Below, piece after piece: positions 11,145 through 21,800 of a DNA stretch of 64,000 bases. The notes under the pieces are model-generated. The model made no database searches. It saw only the letters and a program-made list of their open reading frames with translations, and had not been told where the DNA came from. A program made the translations under genes and the position numbers. How positions within the stretch are numbered: the stretch's first letter is position 1; each line of letters opens with the position of its first letter. The DNA is taken from assembly GCF_037042905.1 (NCBI RefSeq), contig NC_087249.1, positions 8,428,001-8,492,000 on the forward strand, given 5' to 3'. Source of the stretch: Lytechinus pictus. Its lineage: Eukaryota; Echinodermata; Echinoidea; Temnopleuroida; Toxopneustidae.

Positions 11145-14100
11145 CGACCAAGGAAAAATAGAAAAAAGGAAAAAGAGAAGGATGAAATATTTTTTTTTTA
11201 ATAACATGTCAAAATATATGAAAAATTGATTTTTTCAATCAAAATATCGAAATTTTTGCTCGCTCGCTCATAAATTTTGCCCGATACGCCATATCTGGCC
11301 CCACCAAAATTCTTTGGCTCATTACGCCTCTAAAGCATATTATAGGACATTCGGTAATTTTGAATTAGATTAAGAAAGTAACAAATTTAGTTGCAGTAAA
11401 AATTAGTAAATATGTGAACATTTTCATCTTATTCTCAATAAGCTTCCAATATTCATTGTCATGCAACTTCACAAGATTACCAAATTGGTACTGGAAAAAA
11501 ATAGACAATAAGTTCCAAGAAAATCTTCAGACCGTCACGCCACTCTTAGGAATGTGCACTCTTATAAGAACACAAATTCAATCTTTGAGATTTCAACTCC
11601 GAAACAAATAGACATTCCAGTTTGAGTGAAGAAGAGTAAAATATTCAAAATTGTCACTCACCAGCCTAACACGTATTATATTCGGCCCGGGGGGGGGGGG
11701 CACTTCCATTGACGAGTGGATACCATGCGCGACCATGGGGTCTCGAAAAGCACCCTAAACAAGTATTTTCCATATTCTGAAAATGCACCCCTTTACACTT
11801 ATTGGTGTGTGAAACCCTACCCTTAACAAGTATTGGAAACAAAACGATATCCTTGGCAAGTATTCCCTGAATTGAACCCCTGAACATGTACAACGATATT
11901 TTAATTGTTATATGTCACGGACGTTGGTTTTACCTTTACCTACAAATGCATTGGGTTTAGTACGGCCCCACCTCCCACACCGCGCGCAAATCGCCACGTA
12001 GTGTTGACTGTTGGGGCAAAAAGTACATCCTTTGTAAAACATTTTAGCCTTTATCCTTTATACCCTCGCAAATTTGACCCTAAACACATAGCTATCCTAG
12101 CGAAATAGATACCCTTTTTCATTATTTAACGTGCCCTATCTTGAAAAAGACATCCCTTTTACGTGGTTTTTTTTTTTTGGTCGCGCATGGTATCCACTCG
12201 TCAATGTAAGTGCCCCCCGGGATATTCGGGCATGAAAAGAGAAGTGATAAAAGTATATATAAAGAAGATAGGAAATTCATTTTAAAAAATCACTCAGTTT
12301 GGACTCATTATTCTTTTTGTCATTGTTGCCGTTGTTGAGAATGGATCTGAGACAGGGAGTAGAGGGAGAGAGGGAGGGGAAGCGAGGACAGAGGATTCAT
12401 ATAATTATGTTAATTAAACATGTAGATCTATTTACCTCAGTGGCGTAACGAGCCAAATAAATTGAGGGGGCTAGATTTGGCGTATCGCGTAAAATTTAAA
12501 ACAAGTTGAAAACGAGTGAAGCGAGCGAGCAAAAATATCGTCATTTTTACTACAATAAATCAAATTTTGTGATAGATTTTGACATAATATTCGGAAAAAA
12601 TAAAATCATATTTTACCCTTATCACTTTCACTTTCTTTCCTTTTCTATTTTTTTTTTTTTTTGTATGTCAAGAACGCCAGTGCTTTATTTACCTGATGAA
12701 GTTGAAAGGGCCCCAAACACGAAGATGTTTTGGGTAAATGCAGTACCTATCATTGTCAGTCCAGTAAGCAAACCACAAATTGTAGTCAGAGCCCTTTGGT
12801 TTGCACACCGAGTCAGCAGAACCTTAGCAAGAGGTGCTGTAAAACAAAAATCCACAAAAATATTTCATAATTAGCACATTGTTCGACATGCAATAATTCA
12901 ATTCTTTTAAAACAATCAAATATACCATCTGTTATAAATCAAACAGTCTCATCTTTGGAGATCGAGGAAGGGGGGAATTGGCTACATCGGTAGAATCTCT
13001 TCTCGGGCACCATTTTCTCCCAATCCCCCCCCCCCCCATTCTCTCCCTCCCTCCTTCTTTCCCCCTCCCTCGCTCTGTACACCGTGTTGTACAAATAAAG
13101 AGTAAGGGGTGCGATCGCCCATTATCTCTTGCCTTATAAAATTTATATCTCTAAATATCTATGTTTCTTGAAATTACGTCAAACCATGGACTCTACAGAG
13201 AAAATTTTTACTGGTCAAGTGACACAATGTGAGTTACAATTTTTTCCCTAGGTGACCCTCTTTATGATGAATATGAGTCATATTACTCAAAAAATGAGTC
13301 AAATTACATTTAATTTATCTTGAAGTGTCCCATAACACATTTTTATTTGAAATGACACAGAAAATTTGTGATGTACACAGCGGGGGCCTCGGTACGGGGG
13401 GGGGGGGGCACTTTTTTCCAAAACAATGTGCAAAAACGTAAAAATTGCCATCTAATTGTGACTTTTTGCATGGTCAGCTCCTCCACCTTTGGCTCACCCC
13501 CCCCCCTCCCCTTCAAAACCGTTTCGCGGCCCCTGCCCATTGTGATTTTTGTAAGTGTGTCGTGTCTTACAGTCATATGACACAGTGGCTGTTTGATACG
13601 TCACGGGACTCACTTATTATATAAATGTGTGTCATTAATGACTTAAATTAATGTGTCATTTGACCCTAACTTAGTTTACAGGGGTGGGGGGTCACCTGCG
13701 GACTAGCTCATAAGTCATTTGACCTACAAAAGTTTTGTGTGGACAACAGGTTGATTAGGAATTGTTTCTCATCAACACCTGATTAATATGTGCATGTTGG
13801 TGAGAACATTTATATTGCACTCCAATACACTAACAATGTAATTGCGAATCATTACATAAATTATGTCGCATTCTACTCGCTGCTTGGAGTGTGATTACAG
13901 AAAAAGTATCATTATTTAAATTAAACCCAAATAAGGGGCAGCAAAAGCAATTTTATGACAATAACAAAGTGCTATATGAAATTAATTATTACTTACAGTG
14001 ACGATGCATGGTAGGCATTCGTCGGACTTATCCTCACTTTTAAAATGCCATTCTCTAATGTTGCATATATATATATATAAATATATATATATATTATATA

Positions 14101-14597
14101 TATATATATATACACACACACACCTGTTAATAAATTCCTTGCATTTAGTTTAAAAGAGCCAATGTTGTTTCTCTTTTACTTCACTTCGGCTGATAATATT
14201 GACAATTTCATATTTTACGCTATCACTGCAAAAACATAAATTTCACGATAACTTTCAGCAAGTTTTCTTTTGCACATGTATATTTCTGCAACATACTAGT
14301 ACTGAAGGTGCTTTTTAGTGGCGAGCTTGCGACGGCCGTGATGCAATCAAAGCAATGATCATCTTTCTTAGGGTCCATTGGTAACCGGCCGACATTCATA
14401 CGCTTACCTGTTAAATACCACAGGGACACATGCAATGAAAGCAGAAGTCCTGTCATAGCGCTAGAAGATTGAAGATGTTCTTTCAAGGCCGGCATCAACA
14501 TACCCAGAGAAATCTCAGCCCCTTCTTCAATCACTTTAAGACAAAAGCGAGACGTGTAAACAACGTATCGCAAAGTTTTATCGTTAGAAATCATCAT
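7857..14597 (-). CDS. MCT-A: monocarboxylate-transporter-like MFS permease, 4-exon gene
   Basis: Gene model assembled from four minus-strand exons (14597-14408, 12836-12693, 9411-8215, 7987-7857); the joined CDS is 1662 nt and would encode 553 aa. Every junction has GT-AG borders, and all introns are phase 1 and restore frame. The protein has a six-TM half (about 1-188), a hydrophilic central loop (about 190-355) and a second six-TM half (about 356-545), the layout of SLC16/MCT transporters. The best family landmark is the YGVGGALLILGG stretch near TM6, close to the MCT consensus YGWRGALLILGG. The TM1 signature DGGWGW is absent and the start reads EEGAEISLGM, so this is a divergent member. 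Known members move monocarboxylates or related small molecules with or without protons; this substrate is unknown. Only the exon 3 ORF is long, so ORF calling alone would miss the other exons. MCT-B lies head to head. No clear AATAAA was found just downstream. Confidence 0.85.
8215..9411 (-). CDS. MCT-A exon 3 (main exon: TM4-TM6, central loop, TM7-TM11)
   Basis: The acceptor ctgcag|CA follows a pyrimidine-rich stretch; the donor is GTGCAG|gtatag. The 1197-nt exon starts ICASVLHRQAPTLLHRYFP, the place where MCTs carry the TM4-TM5 segment with a GRYFxKRR-type turn. It then has YGVGGALLILGG near TM6, a roughly 165-residue Ser/Asn/Asp-rich loop containing TTPLLSKQ, and the second bundle (SCTLIPSVGILFFVIGG, RPQYCVFLFFVSCC, VMSFVVGIGVNGVIV, LSIGLGLLLSGLG). 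The continuous ORF runs on at both ends into intron sequence (to 9598 and 8105); those extensions are not coding. The loop diverges from MCT-B far more than the TM regions do. Confidence 0.9.
10341..10569. mobile_element. MITE with TTACACTCTAA ends (copy 1)
   Basis: TTACACTCTAAGAA at the left and TTTTTTTAGAGTGTAA at the right are inverted. The interior carries repeated TTTACCCAATATTGGG-type segments. Related copies are at 35975-36204 and 36323-36490. Confidence 0.65.
10881..11055. mobile_element. Palindromic MITE with a perfect 31-bp terminal inverted repeat
   Basis: The left end CTGGTGGGTGTTTCATAAAG (10881-10911) is exactly complementary, over 31 bp, to the right end 11025-11055. The interior has further inverted ACTTTACGCACGAC-type segments. 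Total 175 bp, non-coding. Confidence 0.85.
11080..11335 (-). repeat. Dispersed repeat with CAGTGGCGTAA-type end (minus)
   Basis: It contains a GCTCGCTCGCTC stretch, CGATACGCCATATCTGGCCCC and a degenerate CATTACGCC end. The same components recur at 12436-12660, in the 27.2-28.7 kb cluster, at 30296-30672 and at 56160-56408. It also holds a run of about 30 A. Confidence 0.55.
11686..12221. mobile_element. hAT-like non-autonomous transposon with 8-bp target duplication
   Basis: The ends CCCGGGGGG...CACTTCCATT and its counterpart TGTAAGTGCCCCCCGGG are inverted repeats. They continue inward through GACGAGTGGATACC and GCGCGACCA, roughly 50 bp in all. ATATTCGG occurs immediately outside both ends (11678-11685 and 12222-12229), a perfect 8-bp duplication typical of the hAT superfamily. 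It lies in intron 2 of MCT-A. No transposase. Confidence 0.8.
12436..12660 (+). repeat. Dispersed repeat with CAGTGGCGTAACG end (plus)
   Basis: It begins CAGTGGCGTAACGAGCC and continues through GGGGGCTAG, GCGAGCGAGCAAAAAT and AAATTTTGTGATAGATTTTG. These are shared with the 27.2-27.9 kb copies. Confidence 0.6.
12693..12836 (-). CDS. MCT-A exon 2 (144 nt, TM2-TM3)
   Basis: The exon begins after a T-rich tract ending in acag (minus strand) and closes at TCATCAG|gtaaat. It encodes PLAKVLLTRC, then LTTICGLLTGLTMIGTAFTQ, then NIFVFGALSTSS. It matches MCT-B exon 2 in length (144 nt), phase (1 to 1) and sequence (LLTTLCGLVAGITFMGTAFT). A plus-strand ORF over the same bases (12506-12874) is an antisense shadow. 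Confidence 0.85.
13189..13745. repeat. Probable MITE in MCT-A intron 1
   Basis: Segments such as AAAATTTTTACTGGTCAAGTGACACA near the left and TCATTTGACCTACAAAAGTTTTGT near the right look like decayed inverted ends. TGACAC/TGTGTCAT motifs are scattered between. G-run and C-run tracts lie at 13393-13410 and 13497-13508. Confidence 0.35.
14064..14123. repeat. (TA)n followed by (CA)n microsatellite
   Basis: Nearly 50 bp of alternating TA followed by a short CA run, in intron 1 of MCT-A. Confidence 0.9.
14408..14597 (-). CDS. MCT-A exon 1 (start codon, TM1 and part of TM2)
   Basis: The first of two adjacent ATG codons at 14597 is taken as the start; an A sits at -3, a good Kozak context. The encoded 63 codons include RFCLKVIEEGAEISLGMLMP, aligned residue by residue with MCT-B exon 1 (RFCLKIMEEGMVISFGILLP). 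The exon ends WYLT and splits a codon at ACAG|gtaagc, a strong donor. Adding the A from exon 2 gives WYLTAPLAK. No in-frame extension upstream looks coding. Confidence 0.85.
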
Positions 14598-14849
14598 TTT
14601 GGCGGAAAATCAGTTCGCCCTGGAGAAAGTGGATCGTTTGATAAATATGTGTGAGTGAGATGAAAAATCCGAAATGGGAATTGCTTGATTGTAATTTCAT
14701 ACCTCGGATAGTATTTCTTGATGGCACTCGATAATTCCTGCGTTCCCTGATTATGATTGATATGTCTACATATTATTTATGTGTATGTTGCATTATGTTA
14801 CACTAATTATCTACAATAAAACTTGTAATTATCGTTTAGATGAAATTTC

Positions 14850-15340
14850 AAAATGACCTTGCTATTTGATGATGTGAATGATTCTCATGTTGTGAAACTG
14901 TTTACAACCATCTGTGATGGACATGCACCATTAGTAGAAAAATTAAAAGGAAAAAAAAAAAGATTCATAAACAAAAACATGGCTTACAAAGGAAATCAAG
15001 AAGTCAATAAAAACTAAGCACAAGATGTATGCAAATGTAGTAAAGTCGAGATTTAGCTCCGAGATACATGCAAAATACAAAAAGTATAGAAATGTGTTGA
15101 TTTCTCGATTACGAACTGCAAGGAAACTTTACTGTGGTGAGCTCTTAAAAGGTGATTCTTCTAAATCCTGGGATACAATTAACGATGTCGTCGGTTCAAA
15201 AGGGCAAACGAATAGGTAAAGGGTTGAAAAGTTGATATGTAGCCCAATAAGGATAATCTTCAACAAATGTATGAAACACCAAAGCAAATTGTTGAAGTCT
15301 TCAATGGCTTCTTTGTAAACGTGGAAAATATTTTTATTCA
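14850..15340 (+). mobile_element. LINE fragment (linker between endonuclease and RT)
   Basis: The frame around 15025-15219 reads KYKKYRNVLISRLRTARKLY followed by SWDTINDVVG. Near 15270 comes YETPKQIVEVFNGFFVNV. Both are typical of the pre-RT region of the same LINE family as 4370-7440. The 5' end is broken by stops. It sits in the MCT spacer, downstream (on the plus strand) of the MCT-A start. Confidence 0.65.
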
Positions 15341-15559
15341 CATTTTCTCCAATCGGCCGCCAAAATCAAATTTTTCAATTTTTCATATTTTTAGTATTTT
15401 AGGGTTTGTACTATCTTTAACTCTTGCAAAAAAGATAAGGTATTTCATGACGTCTGAATAAAACATGCGAGCGCGAAATGAGAGCTCATTTTTTTATAAT
15501 TAGACCTGAAAATTGAATATTCTGGGCAGTTTTGTATTTATGAACAAGATGCGTATCTA

Positions 15560-15830
15560 AAGCCCCTTTCACAATTGACCAACGACCATTTGCGACCTTT
15601 TGGTCGTGCGACTGGCTGCAACAGGCATCAATTGCTAGTCATCTCATAAGATCGCACAGAGGCTTTCACAGTTGCAACAACTGTCGTACAACAAAAACAA
15701 CCAGTAGAACCCGTTGCACGAGTAAGTCGCTTATGCTCCTATTGTGCTCGTGCGATCACATGCGAGTGTTGCACGACTGATTGCATAGTCGTGAGAGTCG
15801 ACTTTAAACAATGCGATTGCTCGTACGTTT
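15560..15830. repeat. MITE-like stretch beginning AAGCCCCTTTCACA
   Basis: Many internal inverted words (TCGTGCGACT, GTCGCACGAC-like, TTGCACGAC) make it strongly self-complementary. The AGCCCCTTTCACA start resembles a common MITE end. I did not find the opposite end. Confidence 0.35.
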
Positions 15831-16689
15831 GAATGAAACCAGTGCGAGTGTTCGTGTGATTGATGTGAGGTATAGACCAATTCGAACTCATAGCAATGTA
15901 ATAGCAGCCATAGCTTTAATTTCGTGGAGTTTATATTACACTTTTTCTAATATATTCTGCCCTCTCTTTTATTTATTCTTAACTCCTATTTTATAACACC
16001 GAGGAACAGACGCATACATGCGAATGCAACGGTAGTGCAATGTTGTAAGCCGTATTGTGATCGGTCTTATGGCCTATATATTATCGCACCCAGTCGCAAG
16101 ATTGGTCTCTGTATTACCTTATGTTTATATCCATTGTTGCCTGAAAAGGAATCAAACAAAGAGCAACCCAAAGGTCATCTCGAAAACCTAACAGACCTTT
16201 CCAGCTGACAAGAGCCTTACATTCTTCAACTTTAAAGTTTAAAAAAGAGCAATATATATTCAGAAAATATTGATTGTGATTGGCCTTCATTAAGGAATTT
16301 TCAGAACCCAAATCAGGAATTCAGTTTGTTTGCTTTTTTCAAGAAAGGACAGTTTAAGGAGTTTACTATGATTGGGTAAATCGCATCTGGGCCGTGATGT
16401 CTTCTAAGATCATTTTCGGGTTTGATAAATGAAAGTCAGAGGAGTGAAGTGTAGGACATGAATAAATGTCGCTATTGAAAGTAAAAATGTTTTAAAAGGA
16501 TGTAGTATTAGCATTGGTGTACATAAAAATGGCAGTTTGGAAAGTAAGAATATGGTTTATTTTCAATGTTTAAAGTTCAGAAAAATATATAAAAAAATGA
16601 AAATCCATATTTCATTGTTCGAAATAGACATCAGAAATGAAATACAACTGTACTCCGAAAATTGGTTTTTTTCTCCCAATTGATCGTGA

Positions 16690-16858
16690 GCCCTGCAGCG
16701 CCAGATCGACGATGCTCTTTCCCTTTAATCGTTGAACGCCAAACAGGTTAGCAGCAAATCCCATCTTTTAACGTCTTTTGGTCTGACGCGGCCGGGGTTT
16801 GAACCCCGATCTCCCGTTTGTGAGACGGACGCTCTACCAACTGAGCCAACACACCGTT
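16690..16858 (-). mobile_element. tRNA-derived SINE with tRNA-Val(CAC)-like head
   Basis: The minus strand from 16855 folds as a tRNA. The D arm is GCTC...GAGC, the anticodon stem is TCCGT/ACGGG with loop CTCACAA (anticodon CAC), and the T arm has GGTTCAAACCC. The acceptor stem and T stem contain mismatches. A non-tRNA body beginning GACCAAAAGACGTTAAAAGA follows without a break. This is the structure of a SINE, not a working tRNA gene. Confidence 0.7.
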
Positions 16859-16924
16859 GGATCAGTATGAGCTCAATATTGCGGGTGAGAGCATATACGG
16901 AGTGTTTTATTTTAGAGCACAAAA

Positions 16925-17545
16925 TTGAATCTATTTTCATTTTAATGCTTTTGTCCCACAATATATTGCAATATGAAATGTGTGATCAAATAATAGAATT
17001 ATACAACATGAATAGTGATCTTTGGGAAGGACAATCTTTCAGTTTATATGATATACTAATACCTCGGGCAACTAGTGTCCTAAAATTTTGAATATGACTG
17101 TTCCAAGTTAATTTATAGTCGATTAATACCCCTAAAAATTGTATCTTGTTTTTCAACGAGACGTATGTCATTAATGTTAATTTGATTTTAATCACATAGA
17201 CAATTTATTAAATTCGTGATGGAGTTTTGTTACAAGCATGTCTAAGTTTTTGTGTGAATAAGATACATTAGTATCATCTGCGAAGAAAAACATATTAAAA
17301 GTAAAGTTGATGCATTTATTACATCACTCATATAATTAAAAAAAATAACAAAGGGCCTAAGATGGAGCCCTGTGGTACTCCACACTTAACAGTATAAACT
17401 TGGGGCGATTGACGTCTGTTGGATAAATAATCATTTAACCATGATAAAAACAATACCTCTGAATCCTCCGAGTCGTTAGTTTACACATTAGAATATGGTG
17501 ATCCATAGTATCGAATGCCTTTGATAGAAAAAAAAACAATGGTGT
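16925..17545 (-). mobile_element. LINE RT fragment, opposite orientation
   Basis: On the minus strand the sequence passes through the motif-A region near 17500, a GVPQG-like region near 17375, the catalytic core region near 17280, and then QFLGVLIDYKLTWNSHI near 17110. It matches the 3' half of the 4370-7440 element in both nucleotide and amino-acid sequence. Frameshifts and stops make it a dead copy. Confidence 0.7.
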
Positions 17546-18159
17546 GCTTTTTTGGGGAAAGAGAATATATTATTTAGTCGTGTAACAGTAAGATTGCATT
17601 GTTTATACGACGCCCCGGCTAATATGTCCGCGTGCACAAATGGACTACTCAGAATATATGCTGCACACGGTGATTGTCATTCGACACCATATCATTTCCA
17701 ATACAATGAGATTTTGAACTCACTAGGTATGGATTCATGGTCGAAAACTTCTGAGTTGCGCTGTGACTTACTGAGATTCATACTTTATTATGATAATCCT
17801 CAATGCAAGTCGACTCATGATATTGTGATATGAAAGAAGCTTTGTTTGTTTAACAAGCTCCAACGAGCATCAGTGACAAAAACTGATAATTTCTTACTGG
17901 TTGCTAAACCAACCAAACAAAAAAGAATTGTAGCATATTCTTTGAACTCTATTACACATTGCGTCCCACAAAAAGAAAACCAGTATTCCGAGATTGATTT
18001 CACAATATTGTTACATAGGCCTATGTTTTTATCATAAATTTCTAATTTCTATGTATTGATGTAATTTGGTCTCACTTTTATGATACATTTTACGTCTATA
18101 ATGATTTGTATAATTCAATGATATGATATTTATAGAGATTCTTTACCGATAGTTATTCG

Positions 18160-18230
18160 GTTATTATTTTATTATTATTATTGCTGTTGTTATTATTATC
18201 ATTATTATTATTATCATTATTACTTTATAT
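18160..18230. repeat. (ATT)n-type microsatellite
   Basis: Interrupted TTATTA/ATTATC runs with no attached SINE body. Confidence 0.7.
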
Positions 18231-18653
18231 GAATATATTTTCGTTTCGGAGATGAATGATAGAAACTTGACAAAGAATACAAAATGTATGCTAATGAGCC
18301 AACAATCGAATAAGCAAGGTCCGGTCGTCGTATCGTTAACCAATCTTGTCAAATTTTTCTGCGCAACCTGATTTTGACATTAAAAGTTTCAAACTCGTCT
18401 TGCCTATTGTTGCGTGAGGTGTTCGTCTCATATCATTTATCAAAATATGAAGGAATAACCGAATTGTGTGATGGTGTCAACTAAATATATTCACCTGCCT
18501 TTAACTAAAAAAAAAAACCAAGGGAATGACGGTTTCCCTTTTTTCTGGGGCGCACTGTACATTAAAAGTTAGATATTGGTGTCGGCCTACATCAAGTACG
18601 CTTCCTGTAGTTATTCATTTTAGAAAACGAGTAAGATAAGCAATTATTTCAAA

Positions 18654-18840
18654 ATGGATTGGAACCTAAAAATGTGGGGAAAAGTTATATTTGCATCAAG
18701 ATTTTGTCTTAAAATCATGGAAGAAGGAATGGTCATCTCTTTTGGCATTCTGCTGCCGGAATTAACCGAATATCTTGAATCGTCAAGCGCAGTGACTGGA
18801 CTTTTGATATCACTTTATATATCTACATGGTATCTCGGAG
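18654..18840 (+). CDS. MCT-B exon 1 (start codon, TM1 and part of TM2)
   Basis: The ATG at 18654 sits in TCAAAATGG, with A at -3 and G at +4. The exon encodes MDWNLKMWGKVIFASRFCLK, then IMEEGMVISFGILLPELTEY, then a TM2 start ending STWYLG. The donor is GGAG|gtaagg. Alignment with MCT-A exon 1 covers the whole segment from SRFCLK onward, which supports the start choice. Confidence 0.85.
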
Positions 18841-21800
18841 GTAAGGATAGTTCATAAAAAGGCATTCGATTATTGTTATCGATATTTTCTATAATACTTG
18901 TAGGTATATATATTTTACAATTGAAATAAAAAAGATAGAGAATAATTTACCTGCTCTATACGTATATGCCAAAAACCGTGAGTTACTTTAAGGTGAGAGG
19001 TAAAAAAATGCAACGGTAAACATGTAAGATGAGGTAGAATTTGAAAGGGGTAAAGATCGCTTCTCTCTTTCAGTCTAAAAATGGCAAAGGTAAAATAAGG
19101 GTAAAATTTTGGCTTTAACTTATTTGCTTTACTCTTTTATTGCCAATGTACTCGATCCCTCCTGGTGGCGGTCCACTCGATTGTCATAGGTTTTGCAATT
19201 AATATGGTTCGCTCTTCAGTAATAATCTTGGGTATTTTCTAATTCTTTTCACGGACGGACATTCTTAACCATGTTAACACTAGGTTTCAAACAACTAAAG
19301 GCTAAAAGGTTTTTGATAAAGAGGTACATGTATTCACTCGTAAAGTTCGATATTTTTTCTTTTCTTTCTCTAATCGGGTCTGAAGAAGCTAATTAAGATT
19401 GGAAATTCGTTATACAAATTCTATGTACTTTGTTAATATCAAATTTCTCGAACAGACGTGATAGATAAAGGCATAAATAACTTATGTTGAATTTCGATGA
19501 AAAGACCTTCTTTTAAATCTTATCGTTTCCGTGAATCCTGCTCTTAAATGATCACGCGTCTATCAATCTATCTTTAAATTGAAGGTTGTTAAAGGTCAAA
19601 TCAACCCTTGGAAAATGTTGATTTGACTAAATAGAGAAAAATCAAACAAACAGAACGCTGAAAATTTCATCAAGATCGGATGTAAAATGAAAAAGTTATG
19701 GCATTTTGAAGTTTCGCTAATTTTTCACAAAACAGTGATATGCACAACTCAGTGACATGCAAATGGGTCAGTCGATGATGTCCATCACTCTCTTTTTTTT
19801 TTGGTTTTTTATTGTTTGAATTATACATTATTTCATTTTTTTTACATATTCGACAATAAGGACCAACTTGACTGAACCATATAGTATTCCACAATGCTAA
19901 TTCCACATGTTCAGGGAGGAACTAATCGTTGTTTCCCTTGATAATGAGGAGAAAATTAGAATAGTTCATATATCATATAATAAAATACAAAAGAAATAGT
20001 GAGTGGATGATGTCATCGGTCTCCTCATTTGCATACCAACCAGGATGTGCATACGACTGTTTTGTGAAATTAAGCGAAACTTTAAAATGTCATAACTTTC
20101 TTATTTTACATTCGATTTTGATGAAATTTTCAGCATAATGCTTGTCCGATTTTTCTCTATTGATTCCAATCAACATTTTTCTGAGGTGGGCTTGATCGAT
20201 CGGATCAATCGCCTTCATTTGTCAAACGGTGCCGACATGTTTCTATGCCTTCTACATAATGATTTCACCTTTTATGCTTTTCCAGCTCCTCTATCACAGT
20301 TGCTCTTGGACCATTGCAACCGACCAAGATTGTTGACTACGCTGTGTGGGTTAGTGGCTGGTATCACCTTCATGGGCACAGCGTTCACGGACAATGTCGT
20401 TCTTTTCGGGTTCCTCTTGTTATTGTCCGGTAACACAATTAATTTCAAATTTTATTTTATCGCTCTTTATTTCTAAACCTTTATCGGGCGCGTATCCAGT
20501 AGGCCAAGAGCATTAGGTGTAACATGGAAATTTTTGTTAACAAGCTGATTTTTTCAGGATAGGTCCAGAAATATGTCTAGAATAACATAGTAAAAGTCCT
20601 CAATATATCCTCCCTGAGGGTTTTCCGTAATCCAAGATGGCGTCCAAAATGGCCGCCATTCACAGAAAATTGACATAACCCACTCGTCATCCACCCTAGA
20701 CATCCAATTTTGGGGCATATTTCATGGTTTAAAGGCGTAAAAAGAGTTAGAGTGAACATAAGCAGACCAGTATACCTACAATTCCAAGATGGCGTCTAAA
20801 ATGGCCGCTAAAGCCTGAAAATCCACAATTTATCGATTACTAATGTTAGTATCTTTAATTTTGTTTTTATTCAGTGGTGTTAAGGGTCAAGTAGTACATT
20901 TGGACAAGTTACAAGGACAGTCAGTGGTCAAGTATGTCCAAAAAATCCAAGATTGCTTCCAAAAATGGGGTCTTAAATTGTTGCTATTACTTACAAATGG
21001 ACATAGTTCATTATTTTTATTTCTGCCTGGGATATATGATTTTGGTGTCAAAACGATTGTCTAAAGGGTCAAATAATATATTATGAAAGTTCAAAGGACA
21101 GTCAGTGGTCCTGCATGTCCAAAAATCCAAAATGGCTTTCAAAAATGGAGTCTAAATTGACTGTTGTTACTGAAAATGGACATACTTCATTAAAAATCTA
21201 CCTGAGAGATTTGATTGTGGTGTCTATACTGTGGTTTAAAGGGTCAAATAATACATTAGGAAAAGTTAAAAGGACAGTCAGTGGTCAAGTATGTCCAAGA
21301 ATCGAAGACGGCTTCTAAAAATGGAGTTTAAAATGGCTGTTTCTACATACTAATGGACATTGTTCATTTAATATCTGCCTGGCAGATATGATTTTGGTGT
21401 GAAAACCATGATTTATAGAGCCAAATAATATATTGCCACAAGTTACAAGGACAGCCAATGGTCCAGTATGTCCAAAAATCCAAGATGGCTTCCAAATATA
21501 AAATCTTAATTGACTGCTGTGACTGAAAAAAAAAAGACAAATTATTAAAAATCCACCTGAGAGATATAATTGTGGTGTCTATACTATGTTTTCAAGGGTC
21601 AAATAATATTTTTTGACTGTTAACAATGATATGCAGTTGTCCATTTTGCCTAAAAATCCCAGATGGCTTCCAAAATGGCGTCTTAATAACTCCCATCACT
21701 TGAAAATAGTGTTAATTCATACAATATCCACCTGTGATGAATAATTGCGGTATCAACGCTTAAATGCATTGGGGAAAACTGATCCTATGACTTATGGTTT

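Larger units (their letters stand above)
14598..18653. promoter_or_regulatory. Divergent spacer between MCT-A and MCT-B (shared promoter region)
   Basis: The start codons of the two paralogues face away from each other across 4056 nt, so both promoters must lie here or in unseen 5' non-coding exons. The spacer is partly filled with transposon debris (LINE pieces at 14850-15340 and 16925-17545, a tRNA-SINE at 16690-16858, a MITE-like stretch from about 15560). About 300 nt beside each ATG looks repeat-free. I could not pick a convincing TATA box or initiator. The ORF at 17552-17833 is not recognised. Confidence 0.4.

Noticed and set aside
16785-16855. tRNA-Val(CAC) gene on the minus strand
   Set aside because: The acceptor and T stems have mismatches, and a typical SINE body follows without a terminator, so it is a SINE head.
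17552-17833. 93-codon ORF in the MCT spacer
   Set aside because: No signal, domain, splice context or homologue recognised; it sits next to LINE debris.
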